A DNA stretch of 46,278 nt. Source: Burkholderiales bacterium (GTDB lineage: Bacteria; Pseudomonadota; Gammaproteobacteria; Burkholderiales; Burkholderiaceae_D). Shown piece by piece: positions 17,104 through 25,737 of the stretch. Made by a program: the position numbers and the translations under genes. The notes beneath the pieces were generated by a model. It was not told the DNA's origin. It was given only the letters and a program-made list of their open reading frames with translations, and made no database searches. Within the stretch, counting starts at the first letter, position 1. Each line of letters starts with the position of its first letter. The stretch is taken from NCBI GenBank assembly GCA_016196925.1, contig JACPWS010000024.1, positions 1 through 46,278 on the forward strand. Reading direction: 5' to 3'.

Positions 17104-19155
17104 TTACCAGATATTCACACGTTTAGCCTCTGCCCGCAGCGGCGACTTGGCAGCTGGACAATTGAAGGCTTGGCCGAATTCCGGCATATTCGCCAGCGGG
17201 CCGATCACACGGTATTTTTCCGGTGCATGCGGATCGGTGGCCAGTTGCAGGCGCAAACGCTCGTCGCGCATGATGCCGCGGAAACTCTGGGCATTCGCGA
17301 TGAAGAAGCGCTGTTCCGGCGTCAAACCATCGATCTTGTCCGCCTGCGGCTTGCTGGCCAGCGATTTGCGCAAGGCTTGCAGCGCGATCTTCATACCGCC
17401 CAGATCGGCGATATTCTCGCCGGCCGTCAGCTTGCCGTTGATATGCAATTTATCGATAGGATTGAATTCATCGAATTGCTGCTCGATGGCCTTGACCCGC
17501 GTCAGGAATTTCTTTTCATCCTGCTTGGTCCACCAGCTTTTCAGATTGCCTTCGGCGTCGAATTGGCGGCCTTCATCGTCAAACGCGTGCGTCAATTCGT
17601 GGCCGATAGTGGCGCCGGTATTGCCGTAATTCGCGGCCGGATCGGCGTTCACGTGGTATAGCGGCGGTTGTAAGATGCCGGCCGGGAACACCATCTCGTT
17701 CATGGTCGGGTTGTAATACGCGTTCACGGTAGGCGGCGTCATGCCCCATTCGTTGCGGTCGATAGGTTTGCCCAGCTTGGCCAGGTTGCGCTTGAATTCG
17801 AACTCGGCGGCGCGCGCATTGTTGGCGGCATAGGCGCCCTGATCGATCTTCATGCTGCTGTAATCGCGCCAGACATCAGGATAGCCGATCTTGACCATCA
17901 GGGTATCCAGTTTGCGATAAGCTTGCTGCTTGGTGGCGGCCGACATCCATTCCAGCTGACCTATGCTTGCGCGCATCGCCTGTTTGATGTTGCCCACCAT
18001 CTCCAGCACACCGGCCTTGGCTTCCGGGCTGAAGAATTGGGCGACATACAATTCGCCCAGCGCTTCGCCGGCAGCCTGATCGATATTGGTCAGCACCCGC
18101 TTCCAGCGCGGCTGCAATTCCTTGGTGCCGGCCAGCGTGCGGCCGTAGAAATCGAACTGGGCCTGCACGAAAGCCGAACTCAGGTCTTTGGCCCGCGCAT
18201 TGATCAGGGTCCAGCGCAGATAGGCTTTCCATTGATCGAGCGCCACGCCCTGCAACATATGTCCGGCTTCGCGCATGAACTTAGGCTGCGCCAGGTTGAA
18301 CTGGCCCGGCTGCGCCAGGCCGATTTCCTTGAAATACACGGCCCACGGCGCGGCGCGCTCGAGTTTTTGCAAGCCCGGCAAATCGCTCAGGTGATAACTG
18401 GCTTGCGGATCGCGCAATTCCACCTTGGTCAGCGAGGCTTTCGCCAGCCGGGTTTCCAGCGTCATCACCGTAACCGCCTGCTGCTTCGCCAACTCCGGCG
18501 CATCGCCGAGCAAAGTGAAAATTTGCTCTATGTAAGTCTGATACTTAGCGCGAATTTCCCTGGTCTTAGCATCGGCTTTCAAATAGTAATCGCGATCGGG
18601 CAAACCCAGGCCGCCTTGCAGCAGTTGCGGTATATAGCGCGTGGTGTTTTTAGCGTCCTGATCGACCGAAAAACTGAACAGCGGCATCACACCCTGCCGG
18701 TGCATGGCGGCGATGGTCGCCAGCAATTGCTGTTTATCCTGCACCGCATCGATGCGGGCAAACATCGGCTCCAGCGGCTTCACGCCGTCTTGCTCAATTT
18801 GCGCTTCATTCATGCCGCTGAAATAATACGCGCCAACCAGACGCGCGGCGGCGCTCTTGCCCTCGTCCGCCGCAGCCGCTTCGGCAATTTGCTTAAGCGC
18901 GCTCAGATTGCGCTCGGTCACTTCGTCATACGCGCTGTAACGGGCGCGATCAGCCGGTATCGGATGCGTCTTCAGCCATTCGCCATTCGAATATTGAAAA
19001 AAATCGCTGCAGGGATCGGCGCGCATATCCATCGTGGCGGCTTCCAATACCAATTGATTGGAGGTCGCGGTCGCCGCCTGCAGCGGCGCCGCAAACCAGG
19101 CCAGGCTCAATAAACCGGCGAGCGCCGTGCGTTGAAATACTTTCTTTTTACTCAT
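17104..19155 (-). CDS. Secreted M13-family (neprilysin-like) zinc metallopeptidase
   Basis: This is a peptidase of family M13, exported by a signal peptide (MSKKKVFQRTALAGLLSLAWFAAPLQAATA). The 683 residues match the family length. The N-terminal M13 domain opens PCSDFFQYSNGEWLKTHPIPADR. The catalytic zinc site is HELTH at residues 519-523 (TGATIGHELTHAFDDEGRQFD), with the third zinc ligand in GENIADLGG about 60 residues later. NAYYNPTMNEMVFPAGILQPP and the C-terminal VNIW are typical. Family members cleave oligopeptides, here probably in the periplasm. There is no lipobox. Transcription appears separate from the CocE-type gene upstream because an inverted repeat lies between. Confidence 0.94.
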   Translation of the reverse strand: MSKKKVFQRTALAGLLSLAWFAAPLQAATATSNQLVLEAATMDMRADPCSDFFQYSNGEWLKTHPIPADRARYSAYDEVTERNLSALKQIAEAAAADEGKSAAARLVGAYYFSGMNEAQIEQDGVKPLEPMFARIDAVQDKQQLLATIAAMHRQGVMPLFSFSVDQDAKNTTRYIPQLLQGGLGLPDRDYYLKADAKTREIRAKYQTYIEQIFTLLGDAPELAKQQAVTVMTLETRLAKASLTKVELRDPQASYHLSDLPGLQKLERAAPWAVYFKEIGLAQPGQFNLAQPKFMREAGHMLQGVALDQWKAYLRWTLINARAKDLSSAFVQAQFDFYGRTLAGTKELQPRWKRVLTNIDQAAGEALGELYVAQFFSPEAKAGVLEMVGNIKQAMRASIGQLEWMSAATKQQAYRKLDTLMVKIGYPDVWRDYSSMKIDQGAYAANNARAAEFEFKRNLAKLGKPIDRNEWGMTPPTVNAYYNPTMNEMVFPAGILQPPLYHVNADPAANYGNTGATIGHELTHAFDDEGRQFDAEGNLKSWWTKQDEKKFLTRVKAIEQQFDEFNPIDKLHINGKLTAGENIADLGGMKIALQALRKSLASKPQADKIDGLTPEQRFFIANAQSFRGIMRDERLRLQLATDPHAPEKYRVIGPLANMPEFGQAFNCPAAKSPLRAEAKRVNIW

Positions 19156-19195
19156 AGTGTCTGTCTCTGTATTGTCTGTATTAAAGGCTTAAAAA

Positions 19196-19322
19196 GGCGT
19201 AACTGTTCACCCATCCTGAAAGTGTCGCCGGTGATGGCGCAAAAACGCTAACCGCGCAGAGAAAAGCTTTTTGCATCCTCTGCGCGGCTAAGGATTTTCA
19301 TCTCCGGCTGAATAGTTACAAA
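19196..19322. repeat. Imperfect long inverted repeat between the CocE and M13 genes
   Basis: The outer ends are GTAACTGTTCA on the left and TGAATAGTTAC on the right. The centre has perfect 10-base arms CCGCGCAGAG (19252-19261) and CTCTGCGCGG (19278-19287) around AAAAGCTTTTTGC. Sequence between them also matches loosely when one half is reversed (CCGGTGATGG against CCGGAGATGA). The whole is about 125 bases, resembling a miniature palindromic element. The central hairpin could also act as a terminator for the CocE-type gene. Confidence 0.65.
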
Positions 19323-19345
19323 AAGGCTTAAAGGTTTCTACTTGT

Positions 19346-21292
19346 TCACTGCGGCAACACTTGTACTGCAATGCCGGAATACTGCTCCGGCGCCCGGTAA
19401 ATGCGTTGCGTCGCCTTCTGGAAATCCTCGGGCCGCGCTTGCGGGATATCCATGAATTTTTGCGGATTCAAGTCCACCAGCGGAAACCAGGAACTCTGTA
19501 TCTGCACCATGATGCGATGCCCGCGGCGGAAAGTGTGGTTAATGTCGGGCATGGCATAACTGAGACTTTCGACTTTGCCGGGAACAAATGGTTCTGGCTG
19601 TTCAAAACTACGGCGGAATTTTCCGCGCAAGGGCTCGCCGCGCACCAGTTGCTGGTAACCGCTCATACCCATGGCAGGCGGCGCCACATCGCTGCCGCGT
19701 TCGCGTCCGGCCGTTTTTTCCGGATAGACCGGCGGGTAGACGTCGATCAGCTTGACTACCCAGTCGGCATCGGTGCCGCTGGTAGAGACAAACAATTTCG
19801 GTGTCACCGGGCCGACCAGGGTCACGTCTTGCTCCAGGACTGCGCTTTTGTAGACCAATACGTCGGGACGCGTCGCCGCAAAGCGCTGATCGGACACCAT
19901 GTATTCGCGCGGCACATCGGTTGCCGTGTAGCCTATATACGGCACCGGCTTCCTGGGGTCGCTGACATATTCGTCATAAGCCGCCGCCTCCGTCGGCTGC
20001 CGCCAGCCTAGCATGCCATCGCCGCCCAGGTAGAGCATGCGCGCCTGCGCCTGTTGTGGCGGCCAAGCCGGATAGTCGCGCCAGACATTGGTGCCGGTTT
20101 CGAAGACATTGACCTCGGCCAGCGGCTTCCCTGCCGCGCCTTTCAAATGTTGCTCGAAGAATGGGAAAATAAGATTCTTCCGGTAATACTCGGCCGTCTT
20201 GGAATCGAAATTGACATGCCCGAGGCGTTTGCCGTCGGCGCCGCCCCAGCCGCCGTGCGACCATGGCCCCAGCACCAGGCCGTTGTAAGCGCCCTGGTTG
20301 TTTTGTCTGATGCTGCGATAAGTCGTGAACGGGCCTTGCGGATCTTCGGCGTCATACCAGCCGCCTACCGTCAACACGGCCGCGCGGACATTCTTTAAAT
20401 GCAGGGCGATATTCCTCGTTTTCCAAAACTCGTCGTAGCGGGCATGTTCTATGGTCGGCATCAGCAATTCGCGCTGCTTTTCGCTGAGTCGGGCAGTGAT
20501 GTTTTTCAGCGTCAAGAGCGAGAGGAAGTACTCATAGCCGTCTTCGGTGCCGTAATCGAACTCTTCCCAGCGCCGCGGCAGGCTGGTCGGATTTTTTTCC
20601 GTGGTGAAATTCGAGTAAAACCCGAAATTGGCCGCCAGCATAAAGGCCCCGCCGTGATAGGAATCGTCACCCATATACAGGTCGGTGACCGGCGCCTGCG
20701 GCGAGGCGGCCTTGATGGCGGGATGGGAATCGATCACGCTGGCCGAGGTGTAGAAGCCGGGATAAGAGACACCCCAGATCCCGACCTTGCCGTTATTGCC
20801 AGGCACGTTTTTCAACAACCATTCCACGGTGTCGTACATATCCTGGCTCTCGACCCCCTCTCCGGCCAGACGCGCCGCTTTCACATGCGGCGTCATCTCT
20901 TGCCAGACGCCTTCGGACATATAGCGGCCGCGCACGTCCTGGTTTACAAAAATATAGCCGCTGGTCTCGAAATCGCGCGAAGGCCCCAGGGCCTGGGGGT
21001 AGAAATCGACCCCGTAACGCAACTGGCCGCCGTCGTGCACCCCGGCGCCGTAAGGCGTGCGCGTCATCAGAAACGGATAGGTTTGGCCGCTATCCTTGGG
21101 AACATACACGACCGTAAACAAATGGACGCCGTCGCGCATGGGGATGCGGAATTCGTATTTGGTGTAGTGCTCGCGCACTGAAAATTTAAGCGGTTCGGCG
21201 TTTTCGTCGTCCAGCGATGCTGCCTGCGCCGGCCCGGCGACAAAGCAACTCAGGCAAGCCAAAACAAGATACTTATAGATCAAAGAGCGCAT
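19346..21292 (-). CDS. Secreted CocE/NonD family hydrolase (X-Pro dipeptidyl-peptidase S15 fold)
   Basis: This is an alpha/beta hydrolase of the CocE/S15 family, whose members act on esters or acyl-amino bonds; the substrate here is unknown. The 648-residue protein has a signal peptide (YLVLACLSCFVAGPAQA). The catalytic domain begins YEFRIPMRDGVHLFTVVYVPKDS. The nucleophile serine is in GVSYPGFY (near 175), after VFVNQDVRGRYMSEG-type oxyanion sequence. A histidine in LGPWSHGGWGG is the likely third catalytic residue. The C-terminal half is a jelly-roll (DADWVVKLIDVYPP, FRRGHRIMVQIQSSWFPLVDLNPQ), as in cocaine esterase and glutaryl-7-ACA acylase relatives. The terminal region after VQVLPQ is complete. 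Confidence 0.9.
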   Translation of the reverse strand: MRSLIYKYLVLACLSCFVAGPAQAASLDDENAEPLKFSVREHYTKYEFRIPMRDGVHLFTVVYVPKDSGQTYPFLMTRTPYGAGVHDGGQLRYGVDFYPQALGPSRDFETSGYIFVNQDVRGRYMSEGVWQEMTPHVKAARLAGEGVESQDMYDTVEWLLKNVPGNNGKVGIWGVSYPGFYTSASVIDSHPAIKAASPQAPVTDLYMGDDSYHGGAFMLAANFGFYSNFTTEKNPTSLPRRWEEFDYGTEDGYEYFLSLLTLKNITARLSEKQRELLMPTIEHARYDEFWKTRNIALHLKNVRAAVLTVGGWYDAEDPQGPFTTYRSIRQNNQGAYNGLVLGPWSHGGWGGADGKRLGHVNFDSKTAEYYRKNLIFPFFEQHLKGAAGKPLAEVNVFETGTNVWRDYPAWPPQQAQARMLYLGGDGMLGWRQPTEAAAYDEYVSDPRKPVPYIGYTATDVPREYMVSDQRFAATRPDVLVYKSAVLEQDVTLVGPVTPKLFVSTSGTDADWVVKLIDVYPPVYPEKTAGRERGSDVAPPAMGMSGYQQLVRGEPLRGKFRRSFEQPEPFVPGKVESLSYAMPDINHTFRRGHRIMVQIQSSWFPLVDLNPQKFMDIPQARPEDFQKATQRIYRAPEQYSGIAVQVLPQ

Positions 21293-21497
21293 AATTTCCT
21301 TGCAATACCGCGGCGAAATCCAGCTTGCCGCTTAAAATCATAGAGTCGGAAGTGTAACAAGATATTTCGCCATTATGTTAAAGATATCTGTCGTCGGAAA
21401 TCGGTCGTTACGACAAAAAAGAGATAGTAACTGCCGGCAAATCTGCCGGACCGCCTGGCGATTCGACCCTACACTGAAGTATCGTTCCTCATTCGAT

Positions 21498-21798
21498 ATG
21501 ACGATGAAAACCTTACGATCCGGTCTCTTGGCTATGCTACTGCTGGCGGCGGCGAGCGCCGGCGCATCCGGAAATCATTCCGGATCCCGGCGATAGTCAC
21601 GCCGCTCCGGCCATCGGTCCGTCCGTCATCAGGTATGGCGATTCAGTGGAAACCAGCCCCGGCGTTACGCCGCTCAATCCGGGGCCCGGTGGCGATTGGT
21701 ATTATTGCCACAGCCCGGGCGGCTTTTATCCCGCGATCAAGTCTTGCCCCGGCGGCGCGCACAGGGTTCCGTCACAAGGGCAGGTAAATAGCCAGTAA
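21498..21798 (+). pseudogene. Small exported protein split by a +1 frameshift
   Basis: The first frame starts at ATG 21498 and encodes a clear signal peptide (MTMKTLRSGLLAMLLLAAASAGASG). It then stops after GSRR at about 21596. The next frame, open since before that point, gives HPEIIPDPGDSHAAPAIGPSVIRYG and ends with GGDWYYCHSPGGFYPAIKSCPGG followed by TAA at 21796-21798. That tail resembles small exported proteins with a WYYC...YYP...CPGGW pattern seen in many proteobacteria. A one-base gain or loss within about 21545-21580 would restore a protein of about 100 residues. It may be a true pseudogene or a sequencing error. Confidence 0.6.
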
Positions 21799-21808
21799 GA
21801 ATATGAAG

Positions 21809-21832
21809 AAAGGGGCGCCGACGCGCCCCTTT
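21809..21832. terminator. Hairpin between the frameshifted gene and cheV
   Basis: A perfect 10-base-pair stem (AAAGGGGCGC/GCGCCCCTTT) has a four-base loop. It lies 11 bases after the small gene's stop and 35 bases after the convergent cheV stop, so it may end transcripts from both sides. The T runs are short. Confidence 0.6.
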
Positions 21833-21866
21833 CCCTTGCAAAACCGCTCCGATTATTTCGCCGGGA

Positions 21867-22823
21867 TTATTTGGCCAAAACTTGCCGTATCGTCGCCGCC
21901 AGTTCTTCCGCCACAAATTTGGCCACGTAAGCATCGGCGCCGACGGCCTTGATATGGTCTTCATTGGTCGTGCCGGACAAGGAAGAATGAATCACAACCG
22001 GCAAAAACTTAAACCTGTCGTCCTGCTTGATCTTGCGCGTCAGCGAAAAACCGTCCATTTCCGGCATTTCCAGATCGGTCAGCACCATCGCGACCTTATC
22101 GCTCACTTGTTTACCCTCGCTTTGCGCCGCTGCCGCAATGGCTTGCAACTTTTCCCACGCCTCCTTACCGGTCTTGGTCATGACATACGACGCTCCCATC
22201 GCATCGAAAGCCTGCTCGATCAGGCTGCGTGCGACCGCAGAATCATCGGCCGCCAAGATGACCGCGCCCGCTTTGATCTTAAGTTTGTCGCCTATCGTTT
22301 CAGGATCGACATCTTTACTATCCGAAGGCGTGATCTGGCGCAGTATCTGTTCTACGTCCAGCACCTGCGCCAGTCGCGTGTTTTCGGTATCGCCATCGAG
22401 CCGCGCGATGCTGGTGACCATGCCGCCCACCGCGCTGTTTTCGGCCGACAGCACCTGATTCCAGTCCAGGCGCACAATTTCTTCCACCGATTCGACCGCA
22501 AACCCTTGCGTGGTGCGCGCATACTCGGTGACCAGCATGATATTCAAGCCGGTCTTGGGCTTGCACCCGACCACGGCCGGCAAATCGATCACAGGAATAA
22601 TCTGGCCGCGCAAATTGACCACGCCCAGCATATGAGGCAAGGCGCCCGCCACCGCGGTAATGGTCGGCATCGCGACGATTTCGCGCACTTTAAATACGTT
22701 GATGCCGAACAATTCCGAATGTTCGCCATTTGCGTCGCCTCCCAGCCGGAACAATAACAATTCAAACTTGTTGGAACCGGTGAGATTGGTACGTTCGTCG
22801 ACTTCCTGTTGTACGGTACTCAT
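21867..22823 (-). CDS. cheV: Chemotaxis coupling protein CheV (CheW-receiver fusion)
   Basis: CheV couples chemoreceptors to CheA through a CheW-like domain and is modulated by phosphorylation of a receiver domain. The 318-residue protein begins MSTVQQEVDERTNLTGSNKFELLLF. The CheW domain (about 20-165) has FGINVFKVREIV, MLGVVNLRGQIIPVIDLP and TEYARTTQGFAVESVEEIVRLDW. The receiver (about 185-315) has AADDSAVARSLIEQAF, the phosphorylated aspartate in VLTDLEMPEMDGF and a lysine in YVAKF. An upstream in-frame TTG is less likely than the ATG at 22823, which follows AGGAAG. It stands alone, with no other chemotaxis gene in the window. Confidence 0.94.
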   Translation of the reverse strand: MSTVQQEVDERTNLTGSNKFELLLFRLGGDANGEHSELFGINVFKVREIVAMPTITAVAGALPHMLGVVNLRGQIIPVIDLPAVVGCKPKTGLNIMLVTEYARTTQGFAVESVEEIVRLDWNQVLSAENSAVGGMVTSIARLDGDTENTRLAQVLDVEQILRQITPSDSKDVDPETIGDKLKIKAGAVILAADDSAVARSLIEQAFDAMGASYVMTKTGKEAWEKLQAIAAAAQSEGKQVSDKVAMVLTDLEMPEMDGFSLTRKIKQDDRFKFLPVVIHSSLSGTTNEDHIKAVGADAYVAKFVAEELAATIRQVLAK

Positions 22824-22887
22824 GTCTTTCTTCCTCAAAAGTTAGGGAATTGAGCGATTATTATGCTACGTATTTCTTGCCACATAT

Positions 22888-24261
22888 TTATTTTATGATG
22901 CGGTAACAAGGGGTGTAGGCTTTGCCCGGCAGTTTCATGCGATGTTGCGCCACAAACGAAGCCAGCAAGGCATCCATCGCCTCCATGATCTCGGCGTCGC
23001 CGTGAATTTCAAAATGACCGTGTTTTTCTATGGCGCGGATACCCCGGTCTTTGACGTTGCCGGCCACCACGCCGGAAAATGCGCGGCGCAGGTTTGCCGC
23101 CAGCAAATGGCGCTCCTGGTTCTTGTTCAATGCAAGATTCCGCATGTTTTTATGCGTAGGCTCGAACGGCCTCTGGAATTCGGCATCGATTTTCAGCGAC
23201 CAGTTGAAATAATAGGCGTCGCCCTTGGTCTTGCGGAATTCGCGCACGCGCTTGATGCCGGCATGCACTTCCTGCGCCACCCTGGCGGGATCGTTGACAA
23301 TGATCTGATAGTGTTGCTGCGCCTCTTTGCCCAGGGTGTCGCCGATGAACTGGTCGATCTGGCGGAAATACTCGAGCGCGCTCTCGGGGCCGGTGAAAAT
23401 CAGCGGGAAAGGCAATTCTTTATTGTCAGGATGCAGCAAGATGCCGAGCAAATACAATATCTCTTCCGCCGTGCCTGCACCGCCGGGAAACACCACCACC
23501 GCATGCGCGATGCGCACGAACGCTTCCAGGCGTTTTTCTATGTCCGGCAAAATCACCAGGTCGTTCACGATGGGATTGGGCGCTTCCGCGGCGATGATGC
23601 CCGGTTCGGTGATCCCCAGATAGCGTCCGCTCGGCACACGTTGTTTGGCATGCCCTATGGCCGCCCCTTTCATCGGGCCTTTCATTGCCCCCGGGCCGCA
23701 GCCAGTGCAAATATCCATGCCGCGCAAACCTAACTGATAACCGACCTGTTTGGTGTAATCGTATTCATGGCCGGAAATCGAGTGTCCGCCCCAGCACACC
23801 ACTAAATTTGGGTTGACTTGCGGGCGCAGTAGGTTGGCGTTGCGCAATACATGAAAAACGATGTCGCTCACGCCCTCGGTCGTCTTCAAATTGAACTTGG
23901 GGTCCGCACCGATTTCAGCATTGATGAAGATAATGTCGCGCAGCACCGCGAACAAATGTTCTTGTATACCCTTAATCATGACGCCGTCGACAAAGGCACT
24001 GGCCGGCGCACCTTTCACGTCGAGCTTGATGCCGCGCTCACGCTGGATAATGCTGATGTCGAAGCTTTTGTAACGCTCGAGCAATTCCTTGCCGTCGTCC
24101 AGCCCGCTGCCGCAGTTCAATACCGCCAGCGCGCAGCTGCGGAAAACCTGGTACAGACCGCCGTGGCTATTATCCAATAATTTAGCGACTTCCGCCTTGG
24201 ATAAAACTTCCATTCGCCCTTCCGGGGAAATTTGCGTGTCTATCACTTCATATGTCATCAC
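22888..24261 (-). CDS. ppnN: Pyrimidine/purine nucleotide 5'-monophosphate nucleosidase (LOG family, YgdH-type)
   Basis: PpnN hydrolyses nucleoside monophosphates to ribose 5-phosphate and free base; in E. coli it is stimulated by ppGpp. The 457-residue length matches the PpnN subfamily rather than the short LOG proteins. The N-terminal domain starts with VIDTQISPEGRMEVLSKAEVAKL. The central Rossmann-like LOG domain contains VVCWGGHSISGHEYDYTKQVGYQLGLRGMDICTGCGPGAMKGPMKGA and the signature VVVFPGGAGTAEEILYLLGI (PGGXGTXXE). A C-terminal domain follows (DAEFQRPFEPTHKNM). It lies 64 bases upstream of cheV on the same strand, so co-transcription is possible. The ATG at 24258 is an equal alternative start. 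Confidence 0.93.
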   Translation of the reverse strand: MMTYEVIDTQISPEGRMEVLSKAEVAKLLDNSHGGLYQVFRSCALAVLNCGSGLDDGKELLERYKSFDISIIQRERGIKLDVKGAPASAFVDGVMIKGIQEHLFAVLRDIIFINAEIGADPKFNLKTTEGVSDIVFHVLRNANLLRPQVNPNLVVCWGGHSISGHEYDYTKQVGYQLGLRGMDICTGCGPGAMKGPMKGAAIGHAKQRVPSGRYLGITEPGIIAAEAPNPIVNDLVILPDIEKRLEAFVRIAHAVVVFPGGAGTAEEILYLLGILLHPDNKELPFPLIFTGPESALEYFRQIDQFIGDTLGKEAQQHYQIIVNDPARVAQEVHAGIKRVREFRKTKGDAYYFNWSLKIDAEFQRPFEPTHKNMRNLALNKNQERHLLAANLRRAFSGVVAGNVKDRGIRAIEKHGHFEIHGDAEIMEAMDALLASFVAQHRMKLPGKAYTPCYRIIK

Positions 24262-24445
24262 TGCTTCGATTCTCCCATGTTGGTTGTCTGCTTAGCTCGG
24301 CGGACATTCTCCCCGGCAAGAAAACGCTGTCACTCATTATGCATGGAATTGATCGGTGCTTTGCCGTCAAATGCAAGAATTTTCCGCTAAGAGCGGAGAG
24401 AAAATCGGGCGCCGACAGATTCATAAAAATATTTCGCCAAGGTGA

Positions 24446-24474
24446 TTGTATCCGGCGGCGATGCCATGTACAAT
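24446..24474 (+). promoter_or_regulatory. Probable sigma-70 promoter of initiator tRNA
   Basis: A -10 hexamer TACAAT (24469-24474) lies 17 bases after TTGTAT (24446-24451). The expected start would be about eight bases before the mature tRNA 5' end at 24489. The -35 match is only partial. Confidence 0.45.
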
Positions 24475-24488
24475 TCGCCTCCTTCAGA

Positions 24489-24565
<77 letters not shown>

Positions 24566-24693
24566 GTTTATTTTTTTCAGTGCGTCCGCACGATTTCAAC
24601 GCTCAGATTTTCGCGACTCTGACATTTATGTGTCCGGGCGGCTTGCTATTTTTTCAGCCAGTTTGTGCCAACGTTCAAATTCGACAGATATCC

Positions 24694-24921
24694 ATGAAAG
24701 ATAGCAAAGACAACGCCACCATGGAATTGCCAGGCTTTGGAGTTCCTGCCTTTCGCCCCCAGGAATCGCGGCAAATAAATAATCGTCCACGCCGCAATAA
24801 AATACCTAAGCAAGAGCAACTGGAATTGCTGGAGGTGTTCGGCCCCACCGACGCCAGCGGCTTGCCGGCCTGGATCAATGACGAAAACACCGACCTGACC
24901 GGTCTGCCGGTCTGGCGCTAG
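24694..24921 (+). CDS. Uncharacterised 75-residue protein
   Basis: The product begins MKDSKDNATMELPGFG and ends DLTGLPVWR. It is hydrophilic and basic in the middle (NNRPRRNKIPKQEQ). It carries two similar short motifs near the C-terminus, SGLPAWINDE and TGLPVW, separated by ten residues. There is no signal peptide or membrane segment. No strong ribosome site is visible before the ATG, but third-position GC bias resembles the neighbours. It lies between tRNA-fMet and the convergent algR-like gene, 18 bases from its stop. The larger open frame that runs back into the tRNA is not used. Function is unknown. Confidence 0.6.
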   Translation: MKDSKDNATMELPGFGVPAFRPQESRQINNRPRRNKIPKQEQLELLEVFGPTDASGLPAWINDENTDLTGLPVWR

Positions 24922-24939
24922 TACTGAAAACAGCGCAGA

Positions 24940-25737
24940 TCAGCGCACCAGCCCCTTGATAATAGGCCACTGCCGCCGCGAAATCGGTAGACGCTCGTTG
25001 GTGCCGGCCACGATCACTTGCCAGGACTCCGATATTTTTTCATGCCCGCCATCGGCATCGACGATATGCGTAGCGCGCTCGACGCCGGCAATCGCCGCAC
25101 GCGCCACCAAGGCGTTCCTATGCACGCGGACGAAAAGCGCCCCCAATTCCTCTTCCAGCGAAATCAACGACTCTTCCAGCAAATAGTCGCGCTGCGCCGT
25201 ATGCAAGGTCAGGTATTTCTGCTCGGCCTTGAGAAATAACACCTCCGCCACCGGCACCAGTAAAATGCGCCCTCTTTCCAGCACCGAAAAATGCCGGCGC
25301 TTCGCCAAGCCGCTCGCCGCCGCTTGCGGCAAGCCCGCTGCCGGAACCGCCCCCGCCCTGCTTCCGACACGCTTGAGCGCGTCGGCCAGGCGGCCAGCCC
25401 TGACCGGCTTCAGCAAATAATCGATGGCATGCACATCGAAAGCCTTGACGGCGAATTCATCGAAGGCGGTGACGAAGATAATCGCCGGCATGGGAAAGAC
25501 GGCTTGACGGCTGGACAGATGCTGCGCCAGCTCTATCCCCGTCATGCCCGGCATTTGCACGTCGAGCAAGACGATATCCGGATGTTCGTCGGCGATCTTC
25601 TCGAGCGCAGCCACAGCGCTATCCGCTTCGCCTATCAGCACATGCGGACTATCGGCCTGTATATCGGACAGCAACATCGCCATCCGCTGCCGGGCCGGCA
25701 TTTCATCGTCGACGATCAGGATTTTGGGGAGCTTCAT
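24940..25737 (-). CDS. algR: AlgR-type LytTR response regulator
   Basis: This is the response regulator partner of the kinase encoded upstream. The receiver domain (residues 1-125) has DDE at 10-12, phosphorylation aspartate D59 in IVLLDVQMPGMTG, and YLLKPVR. A C-terminal LytTR domain (about 155-260) follows with RILLVPVAEVLFLKAEQKYLTLHTAQRDYLLEESL and LFVRVHRNALVARAAI. The start overlaps the kinase stop by four bases (ATGA). In Pseudomonas the gene order is argH-algZ-algR-hemC, and the divergent argH here keeps that neighbourhood, so the AlgR name rests on synteny plus domain order. hemC is not next. Targets in this organism are unknown. Confidence 0.85.
   Translation of the reverse strand: MKLPKILIVDDEMPARQRMAMLLSDIQADSPHVLIGEADSAVAALEKIADEHPDIVLLDVQMPGMTGIELAQHLSSRQAVFPMPAIIFVTAFDEFAVKAFDVHAIDYLLKPVRAGRLADALKRVGSRAGAVPAAGLPQAAASGLAKRRHFSVLERGRILLVPVAEVLFLKAEQKYLTLHTAQRDYLLEESLISLEEELGALFVRVHRNALVARAAIAGVERATHIVDADGGHEKISESWQVIVAGTNERLPISRRQWPIIKGLVR

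Noticed and set aside
16889..17629. A 246-codon plus-strand frame across the repeat block and the end of the M13 peptidase gene
   Set aside because: Most of it is the antisense of the conserved catalytic region of the peptidase, and the rest is palindromic repeat.
21375..21497. N-terminal extension of the frameshifted small exported protein
   Set aside because: The extension is basic and would bury the signal peptide; the ATG at 21498 starts directly before it.
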